Shown piece by piece: positions 26,141 to 35,833 of a stretch of 64,000 bases of DNA. How positions within the stretch are numbered: position 1 is the first letter of the stretch; every line of letters starts with the position of its first letter. Both the position numbers and the translations under genes were made by a program. Origin of the DNA: Paraspadella gotoi (taxonomy: Eukaryota; Chaetognatha); contig JBJCIZ010000239.1 of NCBI GenBank assembly GCA_051294375.1, forward strand, positions 7,200,180 to 7,264,179. Direction: 5' to 3'. Under the pieces are notes generated by a model that saw only the letters and a program-made list of their open reading frames with translations, did not search any database and had not been told where the DNA came from.

Positions 26141-26178
26141 GGACATGTTTCGGCTTGCTTACTTCAAGCTTTCATCAG
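26141..26178 (-). ncRNA. Hammerhead-ribozyme-like motif, left arm
   Basis: Read on the minus strand: CTGATGA at 26178-26172, then a GCTTG/CAAGC stem II with a 7-nt loop, then CGAAAC followed by ATGTC|C. This is the conserved hammerhead core (CUGANGA, GAAA, UH cleavage position) in the correct order. The ACATGT around stem III is self-complementary, as in minimal hammerheads that act as dimers. There is one extra A between the CTGATGA box and stem II. Confidence 0.6.
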
Positions 26179-26964
26179 CATATGACATTCAATAATAAAT
26201 TTTGTGCAAAAGAAGAGTGTGTGAGAGAGAGAGAGAGAACGACGGCTTCAGGAGGAGGGAGAGGAGTCCGTCACTCCTGTCACAAAAGTGGCAAGAACGG
26301 ACAACCGCCCACCTCGTCAGCAGGCGAGAAGAGGGCAGCCGGCAGGCGTATCAGGCCAAAGAGACATAAGAGTAGCCCTGGGGATCTTTCCGCAAGGATC
26401 GCTTCCCAATCCGGCATTCATCAGTTGGGTCGTACTCTCCTCTCAGCCACTGACATGCCTATGACCCGTCATCATCGTCCTTGTCCTTCATTTGCATAAA
26501 CAAGGGGGCCAGCTCATTTTGAGCTCTTCTTTCCCTTGAATTTCACTTTCTATCTCCTAATTATCAACTTAAACTAAAAAACTACTTTTCTTCATATTTT
26601 ATTTTCACTTAACTTCCTTAGCTAATTACTTATTTATTCACTAGTTAAATGTTAAATTTCACCAATGCGTAGTTTTTTCAAACTTCTTTATCTTTGTTGT
26701 ACATTGCAAAAAAATTATCTTTATTATTTATTTATCTCTGTTTGTTTGTTTCTCTCTCTCTCTCACTCTCTCTCTTCTCTCTTTAACAAGTTTCACTTCT
26801 TTTCACAACTCACTCAATCTGTCTTCACCTTCAACCTGTCCTCACATTGACACTATTCTGTCTCACCACTTTGTTGGAAAAACTTTTACCCTCTCTCTCT
26901 CTCTCTTTCTCTCTCTCTCACCACACTCTTCTTTTTCACCAAAATTATATTATGAATGTCATAG

Positions 26965-27001
26965 CTGATTAAGGCTTGAAGTAAGCAAGCCGAACATGTC
27001 C
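26965..27001 (+). ncRNA. Hammerhead-ribozyme-like motif, right arm
   Basis: Plus-strand copy in the right arm: CTGATTAA, stem II GGCTTG/CAAGCC with the same 7-nt loop, then CGAAC (one A short, probably a homopolymer error) and ATGTCC. Stem II has the canonical G-C closing pair here, while the CTGA box has T where the core G is expected. Confidence 0.5.
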
Positions 27002-27035
27002 AACTATTAATAAAAATCGTTGTTAAAATTCAAAA

Positions 27036-27040
27036 TTCTT
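27036..27040. repeat. Target-site duplication TTCTT (left)
   Basis: TTCTT immediately precedes the BEL 5' LTR and recurs immediately after the 3' LTR at 33691-33695. A 5-bp duplication fits BEL/Pao integration. Confidence 0.8.
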
Positions 27041-27571
27041 TGTAGAGATATGTCCCCCTTTTTCCCCCATTTATTTGTTTGCCTTTGTTATTCACCGTTT
27101 CTGCCGATAGATGTCTTTTTCTCTTTCTTTAGGAGATTCACTCCTCTTTTCCTTTTCTTACCAGATATTCTAGGCCATAGATACTTAGACTTTTCCGCCC
27201 GTCACCAAACTGCCTTTTACGAGGTCTAGACCTTCAGTCACGTCAAGTCACCTTTGATACCGTTCACAGACAGTGATGCAGGCCATAGAGCCCACTGGCG
27301 AGACCACACTTCCAGAGACTGTGTGACGCGTTCGTGGTCAGACTTTCACCCGTCATAGACTTGTGGACGGATCGTGGCCCCACCCTTCGGCCACACTTGG
27401 TGACGAACCTCCCGTTACCCATCCGGCGAGCCGACGTTTCGGGCCGCACGCAACGGCGCGACGCGACCACGCCCTTCGGAGCGTCAGCGGGGACGTGGAG
27501 GACGGCGGTCCTCCGTAACGCCGACGGCGGGAAGCGAGGCGGTACACGAGCACACGGCAAGTGTTCGTACA
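27041..27571 (+). repeat. BEL element 5' LTR
   Basis: About 531 bases, TG...CA ends, colinear with 33121-33690. It includes a CT-rich U3-like start and a GC-rich second half. It is slightly shorter than the 3' copy because of scattered small deletions. Confidence 0.85.
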
Positions 27572-27726
27572 GTAAAAGGCAGAATTTAGTCTCCTCTGGC
27601 CTAAGCATCTATTCATTGTGAAGAGATGTAAAGTCATTGACGATATTAGAATACAGACGAGATAGAAAATTGTATTTTAGTATAATTTTATACGTATAAC
27701 ATTAACCTATTTTCTCTCCCCTTTGC

Positions 27727-29520
27727 ATGGTCCGCACGATGGCATCGGCCCCTCCGACTAACGGCACCACTCAGGATGGAGCAGATGGAATCGGTCCGGA
27801 CGAGTTTGCCGAACAGCTCGAACGTCTCCGGCACACGTTTCAAGACCTCTTCAACAGGGCCGTTGAGACGGGAACGTCAGCGGATCGTACGTCTGCCAAC
27901 AGTATGAGAGAGGCGCTGGAAATTAAGAGGCAAGAGGCGATGCTTCTCGCGGGAGAACATAGGCTGAGAAATACGCACGCATTATCACGAGGAATTGATC
28001 GGGTAAGAGACGCTTTGCGCGAAAACCCAAATTTTCCGCCACTTTTGGCGGTTTCAAACGATGATACAATTATTGCTGACCCTGACTCCGGCCCTGGCTC
28101 TCGGGCCGGATCCCCGTATCTCCTCCCCTCCGACACTACAGTACCGGTCGTAGGGAGAGGACGGAGCAGCAGTGGACGCTCGACGATGATCGTGGGAGGG
28201 GCGGCGACGACGTCGGTGGATGATCAGGATCCGATTGCACGTCACTTGAGGTCCTCTGTTACGGCGCCTCCGCTGTTCCAGACGGCCTTCATGACCCCTC
28301 CCACGTCTGATTTAACCGTACGGTCGCTGCGGCGTGGGACCTACACGAGCGCTTTCGCGCCGGTCCTGCCCATGAACCCGACTTCCGGGGCGACGACCAC
28401 GCCGATGGTGAGAACGATAGCTACAGTGGCGACGGCGACCGCGACTCCTACCATGGTCACCTCCACAATTATACACACTACCTCTGCAGCGACGACAGCT
28501 CTACCTCCCGTCAGCTTTGCTGATGAGCAGCAACGAGCGTTCAAAGAGGCAGTGCAGAGGGCAGTTAACGATAGAACTAGAGCCGCACGCACCGAAAAAG
28601 ATTTGGAGAGAGAGATGATGATACTGCAGGAAGAAAACGATCGATTACGACAAGCTGCCAAGAGGCAGTCGGCTCGACGGCGTCTTCGAGCTGCCAGGGA
28701 ATCCGCAGCTGATCGGTTAGCGGAAGAGACACGTTCACGACGAGTTCCGAACGCTTCGCAAGCGCCGGCGGTCATCTCGGGACCGGCGCCGATCTTCCCC
28801 GCATTGCCGGCACCTATCCCGATTTCAGCTGAGGTTGGTGCGAACGCCGCGCCTCGGCCGAGAGGTCTGGTCGAACTAGCAACGGGTTTGAACGCTTTGC
28901 CTGCGAGAGGAGCCAGACCTTCAGCCGATAACAGCCCGTCGGCGATGAATCTTACGACTTTGACAGAGAGATTGTCGGCGATAGAGACTGTCGCTCAACA
29001 GCAAGTCGCAGCCCACGAGATCAAACGAGAACAATGGAGACTTGAAAGGGAGAATCTCCAGAGGAATTTCGAGGCCACGGTGATGAGAATGGTTATGATG
29101 ATCCTGGGCCGCCCAGGCGGCGAGAACGCAGCTCCACGGATAGAAACGCCGCCTTCTCCACCGCTTCCTCGGACTCCTACTCATCAGCCCCTCGCTTCGC
29201 CTCTCCACGATTCTTTACCTCAAAGAAACAATTCTCATCGCGAGAGAGAAAGAGATCCTGTGATCGACGTTCAACAAGCTCAAATCGCGCAGCTTACCGA
29301 ACAGCTTCGACAATTACAAGAGAATTTGAACGCCTTTCGTCAAGAGAGAAACGGTGGGGGCAAGCCCCGGGAGGCGGCCCCGCCTCCTGAGGCCCAGCCC
29401 GCCGAAAATGATAGATTGCAACAATACCTACATTTGCAGTCAATAGAATCGACAATTCGTATGCTCAAAGACTTGCGCCAAGAAGAAATGTTTAGGAATG
29501 AAGGAGCGAAAAACAAAGTA
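27727..29520 (+). CDS. BEL element Gag-like N-terminal coiled-coil protein
   Basis: The frame opens at ATG 27727 (a second Met lies four codons on) and remains open for 626 codons to 29607. The final ~30 codons probably run into an inverted segment, so the natural segment ends near 29520. The protein is Ala/Thr/Arg/Gln-rich, with predicted coiled coils at about residues 266-335, 410-455 and 512-545. Between these are low-complexity Thr/Ala and Pro-rich linkers. No zinc knuckle or enzyme motif lies in this part. Position between a BEL 5' LTR and a BEL protease makes it the amino-terminal part of Gag by inference. It is the only long intact frame of the window, which is odd because everything downstream is broken. 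A captured host coiled-coil domain is an alternative. Confidence 0.55.
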
Positions 29521-31310
29521 AACAGCATAGGAGGAGGGAGCGGATTGAAAAAGGGTAGGTGTAGCATGGGCGGGAGCAGGAGTTTGAACATAACCAGTTG
29601 TGGCTGATATTGTGCCACCTGATTAACCGGCATCTGTCGGGGCACCGGCGCCGCGCCGTGCAGCATGGGATGATGATTTCCCCTGCACTATTACATGGTA
29701 CACCTAGATCTACATCTAATTGCTAAATGGTTAGGAGTTAAACATTTAAAACATAATCGTTGGCCTGCCGCTAAGTCGGCTCTCGCCTGGACGCGAGTGC
29801 CTGATAGCCTGTACACTCCCAGATCATATGGTCTTGNNNNNNNNNNNNNNNNNNNNNNNNNNNNNNNNNNNNNNNNNNNNNNNNNNNNNNNNNNNNNNNN
29901 NNNNNNNNNNNNNNNNNNNNNNNNNNNNNNNNNNNNNNNNNNNNNNNNNNNNNNNNNNNNNNNNNNNNNNNNNNNNNNNNNNNNNNNNNNNNNNNNNNNN
30001 NNNNNNNNNNNNNNNNNNNNNNNNNNNNNNNNNNNNNNNNNNNNNNNNNNNNNNNNNNNNNNNNNNNNNNNNNNNNNNNNNNNNNNNNNNNNNNNNNNNN
30101 NNNNNNNNNNNNNNNNNNNNNNNNNNNNNNNNNNNNNNNNNNNNNNNNNNNNNNNNNNNNNNNNNNNNNNNNNNNNNNNNNNNNNNNNNNNNNNNNNNNN
30201 NNNNNNNNNNNNNNNNNNNNNNNNNNNNNNNNNNNNNNNNNNNNNNNNNNNNNNNNNNNNNNNNNNNNNNNNNNNNNNNNNNNNNNNNNNNNNNNNNNNN
30301 NNNNNNNNNNNNNNNNNNNNNNNNNNNNNNNNNNNNNCCTGCCGCTAAGTCGGCTCTCGCCTGGACGCCGAGTGCCTGATAGCCTGTACACTCCCAGATC
30401 ATATGGTCTTGTCCACAAAAATAGCATGCGGAGTTGACGCGGGTCGGCGTGAGGTATACATTGGAACTCCTGGCGATTTCGTCACCATCTGGATCTGGGG
30501 AGCAGGTGTAGCCGCCGCCTGTTGAATCGGCGGCTGCACCGGCTGAATGGCCGGATAAGTCGGCCATTGGGCTGTTATGTAGGCACAATCGGCTTCTGGG
30601 AGAGAGCCGTGGCTTGCTTCAGTTATGCTCGTCTTCGTCGCTTCTTTTTTTCTTTTTCTTTTGCAACTCGGTTGGCGGATCGGCTGCGTCAGACGAATCA
30701 ACGAGTCTGTGGCACTCGTTTCTTCTTTGCTCGATGCCCCCACCGTTTGTCACGGGGCAGCGTGCCAGTGTTTGCCGCAACACGCCGCACCGCAGCCGTC
30801 GTCGCTATCTTTTCTTTTTTGCCATAGACCGATTTCACCGCAACAAGGTGAATTTTCAAAAATTCAATAAATTCGTAAAGCGTAATTTACGTCCATTCTC
30901 TAAACAGATTGCGAAATTTTCCTCTGCGAATTTGTCTTTCCATTGAGGAAACTTTGCGTCGAGAATCTCTGAGATAACGTGTCGCGCGTTCAAATCGCGC
31001 ATTCGGCCTTTGCCTCCGCGATGCCGGCGATATTCTCTAGAGCGTAATCGTCTCTCGATCTCCGTCGCTTCCTTGCCTTACCCGGCTAAACAATCTTTTA
31101 GCATTTCGTGAGGCGAGGCGTCGGGTCGTCCAAATTCCTGATGAAGCATTGCGACGGCTTCATCTAGCCGCCGAATAATCAGTCCGATGAAAAAATTTTT
31201 GGAGTTTCAACCGGCGAGACCGCCGAAACCAGTGGCGTAGTTCCTGATGACGCATCTGGGCGGTGACACCAGGTTGAGTCATCGCCGCCTCCCATTGTCT
31301 CATGTGAATT
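29515..31310 (-). pseudogene. BEL Gag core and double zinc knuckle, in inverted orientation
   Basis: On the minus strand, with several frameshifts and an in-frame stop, this reads a Gag-core-like region (HMRQWEAAMTQPG, then RRLDEAVAMLHQEFGRPD at about 31175-31120), a Lys/Arg-rich linker, and two CCHC knuckles. The first is CYFCGQDHMIWEC near 30430-30390; the second is CFKCLTPNHLAIRC near 29750-29705. Tandem knuckles of this spacing and the EFGRP phrase fit BEL/Pao Gag. The orientation is opposite to the Gag N-terminus at its left and the protease at its right. A 501-N gap interrupts it. Confidence 0.7.
29837..30337. other. Assembly gap (501 N), flanked by duplicated sequence
   Basis: The ~74 bases before the gap (29763-29836) and after it (30338-30412) are the same sequence apart from one base, so the contig ends overlap rather than being 500 bases apart. 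Confidence 0.9.
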
Positions 31311-32621
31311 TGAAGACTTTTCTCCTTCCCAGCCCCTTCAGGACCCTGGGACGGCGAGCGCCGCAGCGACGGCGCAGGGAGGACTGGCCGATTCAGATCA
31401 AATGATGACGGTTCCCATGCCCCCGGCAGCAGCAGTGACACCAGCAGCGATGCCCACTCCGCAAGCGGGAACAATCAACAGTTGACTAGCAGTTGCGTCC
31501 GCTCCTGGCGAGGCGACCTTTCGTCCTGTCGTGCCAGTCGTCGTCGAGATGAACGGACGCAAATGCACGACTTATGCAATGATCGATAGTGGCTGTAATC
31601 GCTGCGTATTGAAAGAAAACATTGCCAACGATCTAAGTATAATTTGCAATGATGTAAAAATGAGAATTCGAACTTTAGATAGTGATGTTATTGTAGACAA
31701 GAAAGTTGCTGATTTTAATATTGAACCACTTAATGGAACTTTTTCTCTTTCTATCAGGAAAGCGATTGTGGGATGTTTACTGACTTCGGAGGACGACCTC
31801 CCCCCAAATGATGCAGATGTGGTCGACAAGCCTCATCTCAAGGGGGTAACGTTCCCCAACCTCCCTGACAAAGAGGTCGGCGTGCTCCTCCCGGCAAACT
31901 ACGCCTACACTTGGATTGATGGAGAGGTTCGACAAGGTTCGCGAGACCAGCCGGTAGCCATCAATACGATGTTCGGCTGGACTTTGATCGGACCCAGAGA
32001 TGGGAAAAGCGGCGATGACGTGGATTGCGCACGCATGACCACCGAGTTTGTTAAAGATTTACCAATTGTACATAAATATATCGTTGACTTACTCGACGAC
32101 TTTCGTTTAGTACAGTCGATGCAAAAGATGGTGAAAGATTATCGGTTTTGCGACTTCCGTAAAACAAAAAACAGTGAAATATTGCAAGTCTCAAACAACA
32201 TGCGCAACAACTTTGTCGACAACTCTGGCGCCAACCGACGACAAATCCTTTCTTGGTCACCGAAACCCTTGCTCAGCTCCTTCCTTCCCCCTCGATGCCG
32301 GAGATCATTCCGGCGGAGATAACCATTTTCAGCAAAGACGAGAACCAACCCACGATCTCTGAAAGAGACGAGGCGCCGAAGTCCGCGCCCCCGCCGACTT
32401 ACGGCGGGCCAGACGCGGCCTGGCGCTCGTCAGAAAGAACATTGAAGCTGATTCTGTCGCGGCGTCATAGCCAAAAACTGGAAGTTATCCATGGACGCTA
32501 TCACATTATAGACTCGTTTAAAGTTTTGTCCTTTCGTTTTGATCTATTAGCTTATCGTATCTATCGACGTTTAGTCTTCGTCAGATCACACAATTTCTTT
32601 ATTACGACAAAAATCTTGTAA
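31310..32621 (+). pseudogene. BEL/Pao aspartic protease region (DUF1758-like)
   Basis: The main frame runs in from upstream of Met 31531 to 32322 and continues after a frame slip to 32621. It contains the retropepsin triad as MIDSGCNRCVL (Asp-Ser-Gly), and further on the family's late signature MFGWTLIGP. The first part (31310-31480) is an Ala/Pro-rich Gag-protease linker ending in a stop/frameshift just before the protease frame. BEL/Pao polyproteins place this protease before reverse transcriptase, but no YxDD or other RT motif follows. The same region recurs in reverse at about 58635-59619. Confidence 0.8.
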
Positions 32622-33120
32622 CGTTCGATTTTTCCATTTAGAAATTAGTTTGTTTTTTTTTTGTCTGCTCAACTGATCGTTCTGTTAAGAAATTTGACGC
32701 GTACGCTCAAAAGAAAATTTTATTTCTACGATCTCGTGACATGGTTAAAATTCATTGTGTAACACATTGCAAAAAATAATTTACTTACTTTGATATTGAT
32801 TGTGACATTCAAACGTTAGAAAGATTCAATCACATAACAGTAAAAGAAGGTACAGTTTTTTGACAGGCATTGAAAACAACACGGATAAACAATATTTTCT
32901 TCCTCTCCCCTTTTCTCATTTTTTTCATTTATTTCGACACTTTATTTATTTTTTCTTTTTCCCTCGATCTTATTCCTCTTCTTCCATCTATCTTGATCCT
33001 TCTCTTCTTCTTTCCTGATCTTTTCTCTTCCTCTAGGCCATACTTTGCATTGCCCCTCTAGATCAGAGTGGTTTTTGTTGGAGTTATTCCACCGCTCTGA
33101 TGGAGCGCTGGAGGTGGGGG
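32622..33120. other. BEL internal non-coding sequence before the 3' LTR
   Basis: AT-rich and T-rich, with no coding motif. It ends in the purine stretch GGAGGTGGGGG that precedes the 3' LTR and is the likely polypurine tract. Confidence 0.6.
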
Positions 33121-33690
33121 TGTAGAGATATGTCCCCCTTTTCCCCCCATTTATTTTGTTTGCCCTTTGTTATTACCGTTTCTGCCGATAGATGTCTCTT
33201 TTCTTTTCTTTAGGAGATTTCACTCCTCTTTTCTTTTCTTACCAGATATACTAGGCCCATGTAGATACTTAGGCCTTTTCCGCCCGTCACCAAACTGCCT
33301 TTTACGAGGTTCTAGGACGCCCTCATGTCACCATCCGTCACCTTTTGATACCGTTCACAGACAGTGATGCCACGGCCATAGAGCCCACGACGAGACCACA
33401 CTCCAAGAGACTCGTTGACGTACTTGTGGTCAGACTTTAGGCTCCGTCATAGACTGGTGGACGGACTCATGGCCCACCACATTCGGCCACACTTGGGTGA
33501 CGATAGCCTCGCCGATTACTCCTTCATCACGGCGAGCCGACGTTTTCGGTGCACGCGCAACGGCGCTGGACGCGGCCACGCCCATTTCCGGAGACGTCAG
33601 CGAGGGACGTGGAGGACGGCGGTCCTCCGTAACAGCACGACGGCGGCGAAGCGGAGGCGGCTACACGAGCACACGGCAAGTGTTCGTACA
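33121..33690 (+). repeat. BEL element 3' LTR
   Basis: 570 bases, colinear with the 5' LTR at 27041-27571, and followed directly by the TTCTT duplication at 33691-33695. Confidence 0.85.
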
Positions 33691-33695
33691 TTCTT

Positions 33696-33879
33696 TGCTC
33701 TCTCTAATATTAGAAAACATTTAAAAAATAAGACATTAAGACATTAAAACATTAAGGCTAACTAAAACTATCTTTACTTTTATAAAATTGAAAAAAATAT
33801 TTATTAATTAATGACTCTTTTGATCAATCGATCATTCAACCATTCAATTAATAAATTGATATTCATAATAAAGAGAAAA
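33696..33879. other. Outer tip of the interrupted fold-back arm, then AT-rich DNA
   Basis: The bases after the target duplication (TGCTCTCTCTAATA) complete the right inverted repeat of the element at 26088-27035, whose left end reads TATTAGAGAGAGCA. Confidence 0.7.
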
Positions 33880-34032
33880 CAAAGTTTATTTGTTTACAAA
33901 CAACGGATTTTTATTCCAAAAAACGGACATGTTTCGACTCTAGTTTTTCCGAGTCTACATCAGCGCGTGAGAGTCGAAACATGTCCGTTTTTTTTAATAA
34001 AACCCGTTGTTGTAAACAAATAAACTTTGCTT
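33880..34032. mobile_element. Short hammerhead fold-back element
   Basis: A near-palindrome of about 150 bases: 33880-33939 pairs with 33971-34032 (AAAGTTTATTTGTTTACAAA on one side, its complement on the other). The loop completes a hammerhead-like core on the minus strand. Its mirror copy in the right palindrome arm is at 57055-57197. Confidence 0.7.
33925..33963 (-). ncRNA. Hammerhead-ribozyme-like motif
   Basis: Minus strand: CTGATGTA, stem II GACTC/GAGTC with a 10-nt loop, then GAAAC and ATGTCC. Core order and spacing match a hammerhead except for one additional nucleotide before stem II. GCG before CTGA can pair with CGT after the ATGTC cleavage position to start stem I. Confidence 0.6.
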
Positions 34033-34435
34033 TTACTTATATATAAAAGCAACGAAAAGAAAGTCCTAACACAATATTCATAATTATATTTATAGTCATG
34101 GTTTATGAAAGACTAACCACAGAAAAAATGCTTTCAAGAAACTAACAACAATAAAAATAATGAGGAAGAGAAAAAGTGAAAGCGAAAGAAAGAAAGAGAA
34201 AGAGAGAAAGAGAAAACAAAAAATACAGAATTAGAATTACATTGTGCTTTTTATTTCATTGTCTTTTTCATTTATTATGCTATGAGTCAAAAGAAAGATT
34301 TATTATAATGTTTTATTTGATAAGCTGATGGGTAGATTCAAGATAGTTTTCTCAAACCAATTGTCTCATTTATCAACTATAATGTGTACCTCATCCATCT
34401 GAAATAGAAGATAAAGACGATTCAGGAGCCGGAGT
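34033..34435. other. Intron sequence, no gene
   Basis: AT-rich with a GAAAGAGAAAG-rich purine stretch at about 34160-34215. The mirror is at about 56650-57050. Confidence 0.6.
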
Positions 34436-34439
34436 TAAG

Positions 34440-34595
34440 GAGAAAATACAATTAAATACTTTAATTAGTTTTAAATATTAATATTTTAAATTTAAAGTTA
34501 AATTATAAAATTAACCGATTTTAACGGTTAACCGTTAAAAACGTTAGTTTTAACGGTTAAGCAAAGTTCCTTAAAAATTAACGGTTAACGGAACC
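34440..34595. repeat. AACGGTTAA-rich dispersed repeat
   Basis: Multiple AACGGTTAA / TTAACCGTT motifs in a row (34515-34590). Related sequence occurs at 25490-25585 outside the palindrome and in reverse at about 56470-56560. Confidence 0.6.
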
Positions 34596-34740
34596 CTAGC
34601 CCCGTTCCTCTTAACTGCTAGGCAGCCACCGGGCTAGAACCCCGACCTTTGGGTTGGGAGGCGAATGACTTGCCTCTGGCACCAATGACCGCTGATGAAC
34701 GGTTGGTGGATTTTTAGTCCACTATACATCCCCCCCTGCC
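34596..34740 (-). repeat. SINE-like tRNA-derived sequence
   Basis: On the minus strand it contains GGGGTTCTAGCCC, close to a pol III B box (GGTTCRANNCC), about 30 bases after GGTGCCAGAGGCAAGTC, which could be the D-arm side. Its end CCACCAACCGTTCATCAGC recurs as a partial copy at 35770-35833. The mirror in the right arm is at about 56325-56450. A tRNA-related SINE is inferred; no full cloverleaf was shown. Confidence 0.45.
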
Positions 34741-34914
34741 GTAGGGAGAAGTCTGTTGTGTCTCTTCAGTGTGTTGTTGTTGTTGGTGGAAAGTTCATCA
34801 CCAAGTTGAGGCATGTCGCCTGATGTGTTGTTGGCGGAAAGTGCATCGCCAGGTTGAGGCATGTCGCCTGAAAGTGTTGTTGTTGCTGTTGTGTTCGGAA
34901 GTCGGGTTCACCAA

Positions 34915-35130
34915 TGAAGAGACAGTGATAATTGACAGAACCGTTAAATATGTGGAGCTGGAGCTGGAGCTAGAGTCGGAGCTGCCGGAGCTGGCATATT
35001 TGGCCGGAGCTGGAGCTGAATTTATTTTCTTACCGGAGCGGGAGCTGGAGCTGGAGCTGAGATTTTAGCTAGGCCGGAGCTGGAGCTGGAGTCGGAGCGG
35101 GCAAAAAACAGTCCAACTCCAGCTCCAAGA
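34915..35130. repeat. (GGAGCT)n hexanucleotide array
   Basis: Imperfect tandem GGAGCT/GGAGCTGGAGCT units, preceded by GAAGAGACAGTGATAATT shared with 25370. A second short array lies at 35682-35757. Confidence 0.8.
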
Positions 35131-35681
35131 AATTTTCTTTTTTCAAATATGAAGGAAATTCTATTTGATGACAGTGACCATTAATTAAGATAGTTTTACT
35201 TACAACTGTAAATAGGGGGAGGAGCAATACCTAAAATAAAACTATTTTATTCATCACCTTCAAAGGTGATCACATGACACAAAATTCAATGCAGAATAAC
35301 ACATAAAATACTGAGCCTTAAACTAGATAGTAAAATCCTGATAAATAATCAAAATATTTTAAAATGTAAAAGGTAAAATTTTAGATAAATGTTATTTCAT
35401 ATAAACTATTAATTATGTGGGCATTAAATGTTTATCTTTTACTCTTTTATAGTTTCTTATACTCATTGTCTACATTTAAGTACAAATCGTGATCTCATAC
35501 ATTAAATATTAAAAAATACATAAATATTATTAATAAATCATTTATCTAATGATTTCATACATGAATTAATAAATTTATTATTTATTTAAATAGAAGAAAA
35601 TAAATAAGTTATAAATAAGTAAATTAATAAAATTAGTACTGATTTAAATACAAGCAACATTAAACATTAAACTTTAAAGGG
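35131..35681. other. AT-rich body between the two GGAGCT arrays
   Basis: No gene. 35215-35260 (GGGGGAGGAGCAATACCTAA) recurs inverted near 61885-61925, outside the palindrome, so this is part of a dispersed repeat. Confidence 0.6.
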
Positions 35682-35833
35682 TCGGAGCTGGGAGCGGGAT
35701 CTGGAGCTGGAGCTGTCTCAAAATTTTTATTGGAGCTGGAGCTGGAGTTGGAGCTGGAAAAAAATATAGAATGACTTGCCTCCGGCACCAATGACCGCTG
35801 ATGGACGGTTGGTGGATTTTTAGTCCACCATAA
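35682..35833. repeat. Second GGAGCT array and partial SINE-like copy
   Basis: The hexanucleotide array at 35682-35757 is followed by a partial copy (35770-35833) of the SINE-like sequence at 34596-34740 in the same orientation. The two may bound one composite repeat of about 1.3 kb. Confidence 0.6.

Larger units (their letters stand above)
26088..27035. mobile_element. Fold-back element with hammerhead-bearing terminal inverted repeats
   Basis: Inverted repeats of about 100 bases (26088-26191 and 26953-27040, continued at 33696-33713 beyond an inserted BEL element) enclose about 760 bases. The arms share TTTTTATTAATAGTTGGACA. The interior has GAGA and CTCT tracts and a 114-codon frame (26155-26499) without a known motif. 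Each arm carries a hammerhead-like core ending in ACATGTCC. Penelope-like elements are known to carry minimal hammerhead ribozymes in their terminal repeats, so a truncated Penelope-type remnant is the best guess. No reverse transcriptase or GIY-YIG coding is visible. Confidence 0.6.
27041..33690 (+). mobile_element. BEL/Pao LTR retrotransposon, rearranged and lacking RT/IN
   Basis: The element is bounded by direct LTRs (27041-27571 and 33121-33690, both TGTAGAGATATG...GTTCGTACA) and a 5-bp TTCTT duplication. Inside are a long coiled-coil Gag-like frame (27727 onward), an inverted segment carrying Gag core and two zinc knuckles (about 29515-31310, minus), and a BEL-type aspartic protease (about 31460-32620, plus). 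A purine-rich stretch GGAGGTGGGGG abuts the 3' LTR. No reverse transcriptase, RNase H or integrase can be found between 32620 and 33120, so the copy is non-autonomous. It sits inside the right arm of the hammerhead fold-back element and within a kelch-gene intron. Confidence 0.85.

Noticed and set aside
28341-28775. 144-codon minus-strand frame inside the BEL Gag-like ORF
   Set aside because: Shadow of the plus-strand frame. The plus frame is far longer and has coherent coiled-coil composition.
29695-30588. Long frames crossing the gap at 29837-30337
   Set aside because: Most of their length is N. Only the zinc-knuckle parts at the edges are supported.
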